30,080 nucleotides of DNA from the NCBI GenBank assembly GCA_022839045.1, contig JALHDI010000055.1, forward strand, positions 1-30,080, written 5' to 3'. Below, piece by piece: positions 16,105 through 22,794 of the stretch. The stretch's first letter is position 1. Every line of letters starts with the position of its first letter. Under the pieces are notes generated by a model. It was not told the origin of the DNA. It was given only the letters and a program-made list of their open reading frames with translations, and did not search any database. The position numbers and the translations under genes are program-made. Source of the DNA: Sporomusaceae bacterium. GTDB lineage: Bacteria > Bacillota_C > Negativicutes > Sporomusales_B > UBA7701.

Positions 16105-16141
16105 CCCCCGGCGAAAGCGCGGCGCCACACGCTTTTGGGGG
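16105..16141 (+). other. Nested hairpin downstream of the response regulator
   Basis: CCCCC (16105-16109) pairs with GGGGG (16137-16141), and AAAGCG (16114-16119) with CGCTTT (16130-16135) inside it. There is no T tract, so it is at best a weak terminator or an mRNA-stabilising end for the pgs block. Confidence 0.4.
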
Positions 16142-16220
16142 TCGTATTGGCCGGCTGGAATATTTCCCCGTGCGCGGGGTTATTCTATACTGGAATAGCG
16201 CGACGAACGGAGGCATCGGC

Positions 16221-16463
16221 ATGAACGTGCGGAGCGGGCTCGAAATCGTGGAACTGCACAAGGAATACGAAGCCAAGATGAGGGAGCTTGAAGAGGCCGC
16301 ATCCAGGCTGGAAGACTTCGGCTACACCAAAACCCTGCTGCATAACCAGCTCAATAAGCTCGGCGACGAGCGCAAGATCCTGGAGACCACCCGGTTTCAG
16401 GCGCTGGACCCGGTGACCGTGCCCAAATCGTCCCTTGGCGGCCACGATTACTTTGTCTCGTGA
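16221..16463 (+). CDS. Small coiled-coil protein, 80 residues
   Basis: Unrecognised. ATG 16221 follows GGAGG (16208-16212). Residues about 5-60 are a charged heptad-rich helix (IVELHKEYEAKMRELEEAA, DERKILETTRF), then a short tail ending LGGHDYFVS. No membrane segment. A TATACT at 16186-16191 could be its -10 box, with only a weak -35. It may be a structural or adaptor protein; it stands alone upstream of the SOS promoter. Confidence 0.65.
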   Translation: MNVRSGLEIVELHKEYEAKMRELEEAASRLEDFGYTKTLLHNQLNKLGDERKILETTRFQALDPVTVPKSSLGGHDYFVS

Positions 16464-16468
16464 GCGGC

Positions 16469-16500
16469 TTTACAATTCAGAACATATGTTCTAATATAAT
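16469..16500 (+). promoter_or_regulatory. SOS (LexA) box within a sigma-A-type promoter upstream of dinB
   Basis: GAACATATGTTC (16480-16491) is a perfect palindrome matching the Firmicutes LexA/DinR consensus GAAC-N4-GTTC. It lies between TTTACA (16469-16474) and TATAAT (16495-16500), so bound LexA would block RNA polymerase. The spacing between those two boxes is 20 bases, longer than ideal; overlapping hexamers may be used instead. Confidence 0.85.
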
Positions 16501-16505
16501 AGTAG

Positions 16506-16549
16506 AAAAAATTCACACCGGACCGGCGCTGGACAGGTGTGAGTTTTTT
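16506..16549 (+). terminator. Terminator-like hairpin immediately after the SOS promoter
   Basis: 16506-16519 pairs with 16536-16549 in a 14-bp stem (one G-U pair) with A6 and T6 arms, loop of 16 bases. It begins where transcription from the SOS promoter should start, so a short RNA or attenuated transcript is expected. Confidence 0.65.
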
Positions 16550-16550
16550 G

Positions 16551-16582
16551 GTCTATCAGAAAGGAGAAACTTTCTGATAGAC
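16551..16582. repeat. 13-bp perfect inverted repeat in the dinB leader
   Basis: 16551-16563 and 16570-16582 are perfect inverted copies separated by GAGAAA. There is no T tract, so this is not a terminator by itself. Confidence 0.8.
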
Positions 16583-16590
16583 ATAAGTGC

Positions 16591-16693
16591 AACTTGGCTC
16601 CGCCTGCGACGCCCCACGGAAGGGGCTAGTGCCGCAAGAGCCATGGACGGATACTCTTTCGGCCGCAGATAGGCTTGGCGAAACCAAGTTTTC
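16591..16693 (+). ncRNA. Candidate structured RNA leader of dinB, family unknown
   Basis: Four nested helices can be drawn: P1 AACTTGG (16591-16597) with CCAAGTT (16684-16690); P2 CTGCG (16604-16608) with CGCAG (16664-16668); hairpin GCCCC/GGGGC (16611-16615/16622-16626); and hairpin 16631-16640/16654-16663. A competing hairpin CTTGG-CGAAA-CCAAG (16674-16688) followed by TTTT shares the P1 3' strand, a riboswitch-like switch. I could not match it to a known class. Confidence 0.5.
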
Positions 16694-16735
16694 TAATCCC
16701 TCGCGCGGAAATACCCCGAACCGGGCGGTGAGAGC

Positions 16736-17899
16736 ATGCAGCGCTGGATAATCCACGTCGATATGGACGCCTTTTTCGCCGCCGTCGAGCAGCGGGACGA
16801 TCCCGCCCTCCGCGGCCGGCCGGTAATCGTCGGCGGCATAGGCCGGCGCGGAGTCGTTTCTACCGCCTCCTACGAAGCCCGCCGCTTCGGCGTGCACTCG
16901 GCGATGCCGATGGCCGAGGCGCGGCGCCGCTGTCCCCACGCCGTTTTTCTGCCGGGCAACCACCGGAAGTACGCGCGGGTGGCGGGGGAGATACGGGCGA
17001 TCCTCGCCGCCTTTTCGCCGCTCGTCGAACCGCTGTCGCTCGACGAGGCCTTCCTCGACGTCTCCGGCATGGAGTGGCTTTATAAAGACCCGCGAGATAT
17101 CGCGATCGCCATCAAGACGAGGATCCGGGACGAACTGGCCCTGACCGCCTCGGCCGGCGTGGCGCCCAACAAATTTCTCGCCAAGCTGGCGTCCGACTGG
17201 GGCAAGCCGGACGGGCTGGTAGTCGTGCGGCCCGAAGAAGTGGCCGCCTTCCTGCGGGCCATGCCCATATCCCGTCTCTGGGGGGCGGGCGAAAAAACCG
17301 CCGCCCTGCTGAAGGGGATCGGTATCAACACAGTCGGGCAGCTCGCCGACGCCGACGAAACGATCCTCCGCAAGCACTTCGGCCAGTCGGCCGGCGACAT
17401 GCGGCGGCTGGCGCGGGGCGAGGACGACCGGCCGGTGGTCCCCGAGCACGAGCCCAAGTCGATCGGCAACGAGGTCACCTTCGCTGAGGACCTCCGCTCA
17501 CGCAACGACATCGGCACCTGCCTGCTGGCCCTCAGCCAGAAGGTTGGCCGCCGGCTGCGCCAGGCCGGCTACGCCGGGCGCACGGTCACGGTCAAGATCC
17601 GCTTCGGCTCCTTCCGCACCATCACCCGCAGCCGCACCCTCGGCGAGCCGACCCTGCTCGGCGATACCATCTACGAGACGGCCCAGGCCATCATGGCCGG
17701 CGTCGAGCTTACGGAAGGAGTGCGCCTTCTCGGGGTCACGCTGTCCAACCTGCAGGTTTACGGCAGCCAGACCAGCCTGTTCGCCGGCGACGACGACAAA
17801 AAGCTCAAAGCCTCGGTCGCCGTCGACCGCCTCAAGGACAAGTTCGGCGAAGGGGCCGTCACCCGCGGCCGCCTCATGCCGCCGAAGAAACACGAATAA
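16736..17899 (+). CDS. dinB: DNA polymerase IV (Y family)
   Basis: 387 residues. Error-prone translesion polymerase acting at stalled forks. Catalytic metal ligands D9 (HVDMDAFFA) and D103-E104 (LSLDEAFLDV) are intact, as are YEARRFGVHSAMP, the helix-hairpin-helix region RLWGAGEKTAALLKGIGI and the little-finger domain. A beta-clamp binding motif QTSLF is at 345-349, followed by a 38-residue tail as is usual in Firmicutes members. ATG 16736 is preceded by GGTGAG. The SOS box 245 bases upstream suggests induction by DNA damage, although terminator-like hairpins lie between. Confidence 0.96.
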   Translation: MQRWIIHVDMDAFFAAVEQRDDPALRGRPVIVGGIGRRGVVSTASYEARRFGVHSAMPMAEARRRCPHAVFLPGNHRKYARVAGEIRAILAAFSPLVEPLSLDEAFLDVSGMEWLYKDPRDIAIAIKTRIRDELALTASAGVAPNKFLAKLASDWGKPDGLVVVRPEEVAAFLRAMPISRLWGAGEKTAALLKGIGINTVGQLADADETILRKHFGQSAGDMRRLARGEDDRPVVPEHEPKSIGNEVTFAEDLRSRNDIGTCLLALSQKVGRRLRQAGYAGRTVTVKIRFGSFRTITRSRTLGEPTLLGDTIYETAQAIMAGVELTEGVRLLGVTLSNLQVYGSQTSLFAGDDDKKLKASVAVDRLKDKFGEGAVTRGRLMPPKKHE

Positions 17900-17922
17900 A
17901 AAAGCAACCTTCGGCAGGTTGC
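17897..17922 (-). terminator. Terminator for the ykuS-like gene
   Basis: Read leftward, GCAACCT pairs with AGGTTGC (17916-17922 with 17904-17910) around a 5-base loop and runs into six or more Ts (17898-17903 complement). It overlaps the dinB stop. Confidence 0.85.
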
Positions 17923-17978
17923 CATGAGAAATTAGAGGAAGGACACTCAGAAAGCCCCGATGCTATCAACGTCCGTAG

Positions 17979-18305
17979 CTACGCGCGCCAGGGGCGGTGG
18001 CGGAGGCGTGATTCCAACTCCGCCGCCACCTGCTCGGGATGCAACCCGGTGATGTTGAGCATAATAGCGCCAGGCAGGGCGTCGCCCGGAGCCTCTTCGC
18101 CGTGATGCCCCACACTGATGTCGGCGGCTTCCAGCCCGCTGTGGAAAGCGGGGATGGTCTCCGCCCGGCGGGACGAATAGAGGATGGCGTCCGCGTGGAC
18201 GCGGAAGCTGACGGCTTCCTGCAGGCTGATAACCTTGTAGCCTTTGGCGGCCAGCGTTTCGGCCAGCCAGGTCGAGGGATGCTGGAGAGCGACTGTTTTC
18301 TTCAT
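17979..18305 (-). CDS. UPF0180 (YkuS) family protein
   Basis: 108 residues from ATG 18305 (GGAGG 11 bases upstream in GGAGGAACGGGCCGAG). Small cytoplasmic protein with the family pattern: N-terminal VALQHPSTWLAETLAAKGYKVISL, middle DAILYSSRR, and C-terminal AIMLNITGLHPEQVAAELESRL. It is longer than Bacillus YkuS (about 80 residues) owing to an insert near residues 50-75. Function of the family is unknown. It converges on dinB and appears to be monocistronic. Confidence 0.8.
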   Translation of the reverse strand: MKKTVALQHPSTWLAETLAAKGYKVISLQEAVSFRVHADAILYSSRRAETIPAFHSGLEAADISVGHHGEEAPGDALPGAIMLNITGLHPEQVAAELESRLRHRPWRA

Positions 18306-18454
18306 CTCGGCCCGTTCCTCCGCAGTTGATCGGCGATCGTCGCTATTTTTCCCCCCGGCGGGGAAAATATGTGGCGGCGTGGCGTGATGAGGCAGGAACG
18401 GGTCCGGTATTTGCCTAAAGATTAGAGCATACAGTTTCGGGGAGGCGATCAACG

Positions 18455-19462
18455 ATGGTAAATAAAGAAAGGGTACTTGCCGAGTTTTTCGAACTGGTGA
18501 GTATCAGGTGCTCGACAAGGGCGGAACGGGAAGTGGTCGACGTTGTCAAGGCCAAGCTGGCCGCTGTGGGGCTGACGGTAGACGAAGACGATGTCGGCGG
18601 CCGCATCGGCGGCAACTGCGGCAACGTGATAGCCTACCTCAAAGGAAACGTCGCGACCGCGCCGGTCCTCATGCTGAGCGCCCATCTCGACTGCGTCGAG
18701 CCCTGCGCCGGCATCAAGCCGCAGCTGAAGGACGGGGTGATAACCTCCGGCGGCGATACCGTACTGGGGGCTGACGACAAGTCCGGCGTGGCGGGCATCC
18801 TCGAGGCTTTAAAGGTTATCCGCGAGACCGGTGCCGCCCACGGCGACATCCAGGTGGTGTTCACCGTGGCCGAAGAAGGCGGCCTCAACGGCTCCAAAAA
18901 CATGGACCGCAGCCGGATGATGGCCGACCTCGGCTATGTCCTCGATTCCGGCGGCGCACCCGGGCGGATAATCAACGCCGCTCCCGGCCAGGACAGCATC
19001 AAGGTCATCATCCGCGGCAAGACCGCCCACGCCGGCGTGGCCCCCGAAGAAGGCATCAACGCCATCGCCTGCGGGGCCCGCAGCCGCGACAAAGCGAAGC
19101 TCGCCGCCCAGACCAGGCACATGGTCGACACCTTCGAGCAGGTAGCCGCGGCCAACGGCGCCAAAGCGGAAGTCACCGTCAAAACCGCCTACGACCCCTA
19201 CGTGTTGACCGCCGACATGCCGGTGGTCGCGCTGGCCCGCCAGGCGGCGGAAAGCATCGGCCTCACGCCCGTTCTCGAAGCCACCGGCGGCGGCAGCGAC
19301 GCCAACTTCTTCAACGCCTTCGGCGTACCGTCGGCGGTGCTGGGGACAGGCATGTCCAAGGTGCACACGAACGCCGAATTCATCAAGGAGGAAGACCTGT
19401 ACAAGACGGCCGAGCTGGTGGTGGCGATCATCAAAGAGGCGGCCAAGGCCAAGAAACAGTAA
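18455..19462 (+). CDS. M20 family peptidase (PepT2-like) with an internal deletion
   Basis: 335 residues, about 40 fewer than usual PepT2-like tri/dipeptidases (around 370-375). Metal and catalytic residues are intact: H77-x-D79 (SAHLDC), D107 (GADDKSG), E140-E141 (VAEEGG), D164 (LDSGG) and the late His in KVHTNAEF. The lid domain starts normally (KVIIRGKTAHAGVAPEEGINAI, split here at 200) but after residue 204 jumps straight to ARSRDKAKL. The helix and strand usually found between them, ending in a TNIV-type segment, are missing, in frame. ATG 18455 follows GGGGAGG. It may be a folded variant or a non-functional protein. Confidence 0.85.
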   Translation: MVNKERVLAEFFELVSIRCSTRAEREVVDVVKAKLAAVGLTVDEDDVGGRIGGNCGNVIAYLKGNVATAPVLMLSAHLDCVEPCAGIKPQLKDGVITSGGDTVLGADDKSGVAGILEALKVIRETGAAHGDIQVVFTVAEEGGLNGSKNMDRSRMMADLGYVLDSGGAPGRIINAAPGQDSIKVIIRGKTAHAGVAPEEGINAIACGARSRDKAKLAAQTRHMVDTFEQVAAANGAKAEVTVKTAYDPYVLTADMPVVALARQAAESIGLTPVLEATGGGSDANFFNAFGVPSAVLGTGMSKVHTNAEFIKEEDLYKTAELVVAIIKEAAKAKKQ

Positions 19463-19492
19463 CTTGGAACGGTCGCAACGTATCGGCAAAAT

Positions 19493-19524
19493 AACCCCGG
19501 ACGGGATAGCCCGTCCGGGGTTTT
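19493..19524. terminator. Bidirectional terminator between the M20 peptidase and the thioesterase
   Basis: A perfect 13-bp stem (19493-19505 with 19510-19522) around ATAG is followed by T4 on the plus strand; the minus strand side ends in AATT-rich sequence. It serves converging genes. Confidence 0.88.
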
Positions 19525-19939
19525 AATATTCGCCCGTATCCTCGCCGGTGATGTAAAACACCGCCCGCCCCTTGGCCACCAAAGTATTCTCGCCGTTGAC
19601 GATGTCGACCTCGGCGTGGAGGAGCTTGCGGCCTTCGTGCACCAGGCGGGCCTCGGCCGTCAGGTGGTCGCCGGTCATCACCGGCAGGAAGTAATTCACC
19701 GCCGTTTCCACCGTCACCACGCGTACCTTGAGAGTGCGGAGGGATATCCCGGCGGCCATGTCGACCAGGGCGGCGACGACGCCGCCGTGGGTCATGCCGT
19801 ACGAATTGGCGAACTCCGGGCGCATCGGCACGGTGAGCCGGGCGCGGCCGTGTGCGGTCGCGACGACTTCTACGTCCAGGAAGCGGATGAAGGGAACGGT
19901 CATAAAGTGCTGCTTGATGAATTCCGGCCAATTATCCAT
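19523..19939 (-). CDS. PaaI-type hotdog thioesterase
   Basis: 138 residues, single hotdog domain. The motif MTHGGVVAALVDMAAG (about residues 49-64) carries the helix and catalytic region of PaaI/YdiI thioesterases, which hydrolyse aryl- or acyl-CoA. ATG 19939 follows GAGGAAAG. It is 48 bases after the YtpB-like gene and probably the third gene of the leftward unit. The substrate cannot be read from sequence; a PaaK-type ligase elsewhere in the window (28011) is a possible functional partner, but the two are not neighbours. Confidence 0.88.
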   Translation of the reverse strand: MDNWPEFIKQHFMTVPFIRFLDVEVVATAHGRARLTVPMRPEFANSYGMTHGGVVAALVDMAAGISLRTLKVRVVTVETAVNYFLPVMTGDHLTAEARLVHEGRKLLHAEVDIVNGENTLVAKGRAVFYITGEDTGEY

Positions 19940-19987
19940 GTCCGGCTTTCCTCCTATCGGGTTGCCGGCCGTACGCGGCGGGCGTTG

Positions 19988-21052
19988 TCAAAGCACTCCC
20001 CGGCGGCGGAGCAGCCGGCAGAGGTTGTGGAGCAGCCGGGCGTAGCCGCCGGCGGTGTCCAGAAGGGCGGTTTTCACCTTCCGCTCCAACGGCGCCTGGG
20101 TCTTGGGGTCGGAGAGGTACATGGCCAACAGGCCGTGCACCACCGTCGACGCGAACCCCGGCTGGGCCAGGCGGCCGGCGCCGTCGCCCGCCTGACGCCA
20201 GAAATGGGTCAGGCGGGCGACGATTTCGTCCGGGCTCCGGTAGTAGGCGACGAAATTGAGGTCGCCGTGGCAGCGGTCCTCGGCGAGGTCGATAAAGTAG
20301 TCGAGGAGGATGTGGAGGCCGCAGATCCAGGGGAAATAGGCGGCGGAAGTCGCTTCCGTCTCGTCGGCGGTCAGGTCGGGGGCGGCGGCCAGGGCGCACA
20401 GCATGAACATCCCCAGGGTCGAGCCGGTGGCGGCGGCGAACTCCCACAGCGTCAAGCCCGGATAATGCGCCAGATGGCGTCCGCCCCAGGCGAGCATCTT
20501 ATCCTCCCGTACCGCGGGGGCGAGGTGCTTGTAGATCTGCAGCTCGCTATAGAGAGCTGCGAGCCTGAGGGCGGACGGCTTCACCAGGCCGTACCCCGGC
20601 AGGCGGGCCGTTTCGCCGCGGCAGGCCGCCACCAGGGCCGCGAGGTAGCCGCCGTCGTTCTTCAGCGGGTAGCTGCGGTAATAATCGCGGGTCTCCCCGT
20701 CCGGGTCGAGGGCGTCGGTCATCGCCAGGTGGAGCTGGCGAAAGGCGGCCTCGTCCGCGATCCCCGCCCGGTCGCACAGGTTGTCGAGATAATCGCTGAT
20801 CGTCTGCAGGGCGACAACCAGCCTGACGAAGCGACCGGTGTCGACGCCGGGATAGAGGCTGTAAATGGCGCCCCCCTGGCAGTGGAACCGCTTATCCCTG
20901 ATGCTGGCCAGCGCCTGGGCGGCCAGTTCCGGCTCGGCGTCGGCGGCCCGACGCCGCCAGCCGTCCAGTTCGCCGTCCACCAGCGGGAATACCTGGCCGA
21001 CGAAGCGTCTGATGAGGTTAAGGCTGTTGGCCGTGGTTAAGAGCGAAGGCAT
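19988..21052 (-). CDS. YtpB-family (DUF2600) terpene synthase
   Basis: 354 residues, all-helical. Matches the tetraprenyl-beta-curcumene synthase family: Asp-rich motifs SDYLDNLCDR (about residues 86-95) and LLDYFIDLAEDRCHGDLN, and RDYYRSYPLKNDGGYL and CRGETARLPGY in between. In Bacillus, YtpB cyclises a long linear prenyl diphosphate to a sesquarterpene. AGGAGG lies directly upstream of ATG 21052, 16 bases after the Ppx/GppA gene, so it is translated from the same message. Product and partner prenyl synthase are not evident here. Confidence 0.87.
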   Translation of the reverse strand: MPSLLTTANSLNLIRRFVGQVFPLVDGELDGWRRRAADAEPELAAQALASIRDKRFHCQGGAIYSLYPGVDTGRFVRLVVALQTISDYLDNLCDRAGIADEAAFRQLHLAMTDALDPDGETRDYYRSYPLKNDGGYLAALVAACRGETARLPGYGLVKPSALRLAALYSELQIYKHLAPAVREDKMLAWGGRHLAHYPGLTLWEFAAATGSTLGMFMLCALAAAPDLTADETEATSAAYFPWICGLHILLDYFIDLAEDRCHGDLNFVAYYRSPDEIVARLTHFWRQAGDGAGRLAQPGFASTVVHGLLAMYLSDPKTQAPLERKVKTALLDTAGGYARLLHNLCRLLRRRGVL

Positions 21053-21068
21053 GGTTCCTCCTGACAGA

Positions 21069-22607
21069 CTATTGGAGCGGGGCCGGTGTCTGGTGCCAGG
21101 CGATTTCGGCGCCGAATTCCTTCTTGAACCATTTGCGGTGCCTCTCCGCTTCCTGAATCTCGATCGCCGCCCCCTGCCGGCCCACCGTCATCAGCAGGTT
21201 GGCGGTCTTGGGCTTCAGGCTGGCCGCCACCTTGGTCACCACCCCCATCTGGGTCGTGTCGAGGCATTCGGCCAGCGCCAGCAGCAGCGCCATCTTACGG
21301 GCTTTCTGCCAGTCGGTGTCGTCGAGAAACTCGGAATACAAGCGGTTGCGCATATACTTGGCGGTCGGTCCCTCGTGCCACCCGGCCACCACCGCCGTCA
21401 GCATCTGCTCGCGGTGGGTGAGGCCGAACAGGCGGGCGTTCTCCACCAGATAGGCGCTGTGGCGCGAGTGATCGTAGTAATTGATCGTTATGCCGATATC
21501 GTGAAGCAGGGCCGCCACCCTCAGGAGGAGGCGGTCGCGGTCGTCGAGCCTGTGCAGGTCGTGCCAGCCGTCGAACATCGCCTCGGCCAGCTCAGCGACG
21601 TGGTAGGCGTGCGGGGCGTTGCCCTTGTAGAAAAGCAGCATATTATTAGTGCTGTGCAGGAGGATGTTGCCGATCACTTCCGGCTGGCCGGTGCGGGTGA
21701 GGTAGTGGCGGAGAAAGAGACCTTCCCGCAAGCCGCAGCCGCTTACGATCAGCCTGTTGGCGCGGGTATGGTCGAACAGGCACTTCACGATGGTGGAGCC
21801 GGCGACGATGATATCGGCCCGCTCGCTGCTCAACCCGGGAATCTTGAGCCGCTGCTTGTAGTCAGCCAGCGTCAGGCTCCGCCACAGGTCGGTGAGGGAA
21901 ATGTCGCCCAGGCGGTAGTTGTGAACCTTGTTGAAGGGGTAGTTCTTCCGCTTCTGGTCCGTCTTGGCGATATTGCGGGCCGTCCCGCCAACGCCGACGA
22001 GCGGCAGGTTCACATCCTTGAGCCACGGGTTTTTTTCCAGATGGTGCATAATATAACTGCGGAGCTTTTCCAGCTGGGTATCGGAAATCCGGTCCTGGGT
22101 GGCGAACTGCTCGGTCAGATTGACGGCGCCGAAGGGCAGGCTGACGACCTTCTGCGGCTCGCGCCCGCGGATGAGCGTCAGCTCGGTGCTGCCGCCGCCC
22201 AGGTCGAAGATTACGGCGTCCTCGACATCGATGGTGTTGATGACCCCTATGTAGCCGATATGGGCTTCGGTATGGCCGGTGATCGATTCGAGGCGGATAC
22301 CCGTCTCCGACTCGATCAGCTCGACCAGCATCTGGCCGTTCTTGGCGCTCCTCACCGCGGCCGTGGTCACGGCCAGCGTTTTGTCAACCTTGAACAGCAG
22401 GCACATGTGGGCGAATATCCGCATCGTCTCCACCGCCCGCTTGACCGCGTCCGGGCGAAGGGTGTGCGACTTGCTCATGCCCTCGCTGAGCCGCACCGTT
22501 TCCTTCTGGTGATAAACGAGATTATAGGCGCCGTTGGCGTAAATATGCATGACGATAAGGCGGGCGGAGTTCGAGCCTAAGTCGATGATGGCGATTCTTT
22601 CCGTCAT
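21069..22607 (-). CDS. ppx: Ppx/GppA phosphatase with C-terminal HD domain (first copy)
   Basis: 512 residues. Exopolyphosphatase/pppGpp phosphatase of the actin-like ATPase superfamily: IAIIDLGSNSARLIVMHIY at the N-terminus, TTAAVRSAKNG, FDLGGGSTEL and VGVGGTARNIAK. The C-terminal third is an HD-like domain (LLHDIGITINYYDHSRHSAY, GWHEG). It probably releases phosphate from polyphosphate ends, or converts pppGpp to ppGpp. ATG 22607 follows GGGGAG. First gene of a leftward unit with the terpene synthase and the thioesterase, divergent from the second Ppx copy and Ppk1. Confidence 0.93.
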   Translation of the reverse strand: MTERIAIIDLGSNSARLIVMHIYANGAYNLVYHQKETVRLSEGMSKSHTLRPDAVKRAVETMRIFAHMCLLFKVDKTLAVTTAAVRSAKNGQMLVELIESETGIRLESITGHTEAHIGYIGVINTIDVEDAVIFDLGGGSTELTLIRGREPQKVVSLPFGAVNLTEQFATQDRISDTQLEKLRSYIMHHLEKNPWLKDVNLPLVGVGGTARNIAKTDQKRKNYPFNKVHNYRLGDISLTDLWRSLTLADYKQRLKIPGLSSERADIIVAGSTIVKCLFDHTRANRLIVSGCGLREGLFLRHYLTRTGQPEVIGNILLHSTNNMLLFYKGNAPHAYHVAELAEAMFDGWHDLHRLDDRDRLLLRVAALLHDIGITINYYDHSRHSAYLVENARLFGLTHREQMLTAVVAGWHEGPTAKYMRNRLYSEFLDDTDWQKARKMALLLALAECLDTTQMGVVTKVAASLKPKTANLLMTVGRQGAAIEIQEAERHRKWFKKEFGAEIAWHQTPAPLQ

Positions 22608-22653
22608 TATCTATCACTCCCCACCATAGTATTCGGCTTTTTTTGCAAAAACC

Positions 22654-22669
22654 TTGCCGGCGCCGGCAA
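22654..22669. repeat. 16-bp perfect palindrome between the divergent ppx genes
   Basis: TTGCCGGCGCCGGCAA reads the same on both strands, about 50 bases upstream of the leftward ppx start. Possible operator or leader hairpin. Confidence 0.6.
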
Positions 22670-22688
22670 AAAACAAATCCCCCCCAAA

Positions 22689-22716
22689 TTGACAGACTTT
22701 TACAATAAATTAACAT
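22689..22716 (+). promoter_or_regulatory. Pho-box-like direct repeats and promoter for ppx2-ppk
   Basis: TTGACA (22689), TTTACA (22699) and TTAACA (22710) repeat with 4- and 5-base gaps, as in Firmicutes PhoP boxes (TTWACA repeats about 11 bases apart). TTGACA also serves as a possible -35 with TAACAT (22711-22716) as -10, spacing 16. The start codon is 80 bases downstream. Confidence 0.55.
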
Positions 22717-22794
22717 GATTCTCATCCCCGGAAAAAGGAGTTTGGCCGCCGTTCTGTCGAATTTTTACCGATAAGCTTGTGGAGGAAAAAATTA

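Noticed and set aside
16551..16582. Inverted repeat as an insertion sequence end
   Set aside because: No transposase remnant, no target duplication, and the two arms are only six bases apart, so it is a hairpin.
16460..16672. A 70-codon frame across the dinB leader
   Set aside because: It crosses the SOS box, terminator hairpin and inverted repeat, lacks a good ribosome binding site and has no recognisable pattern.
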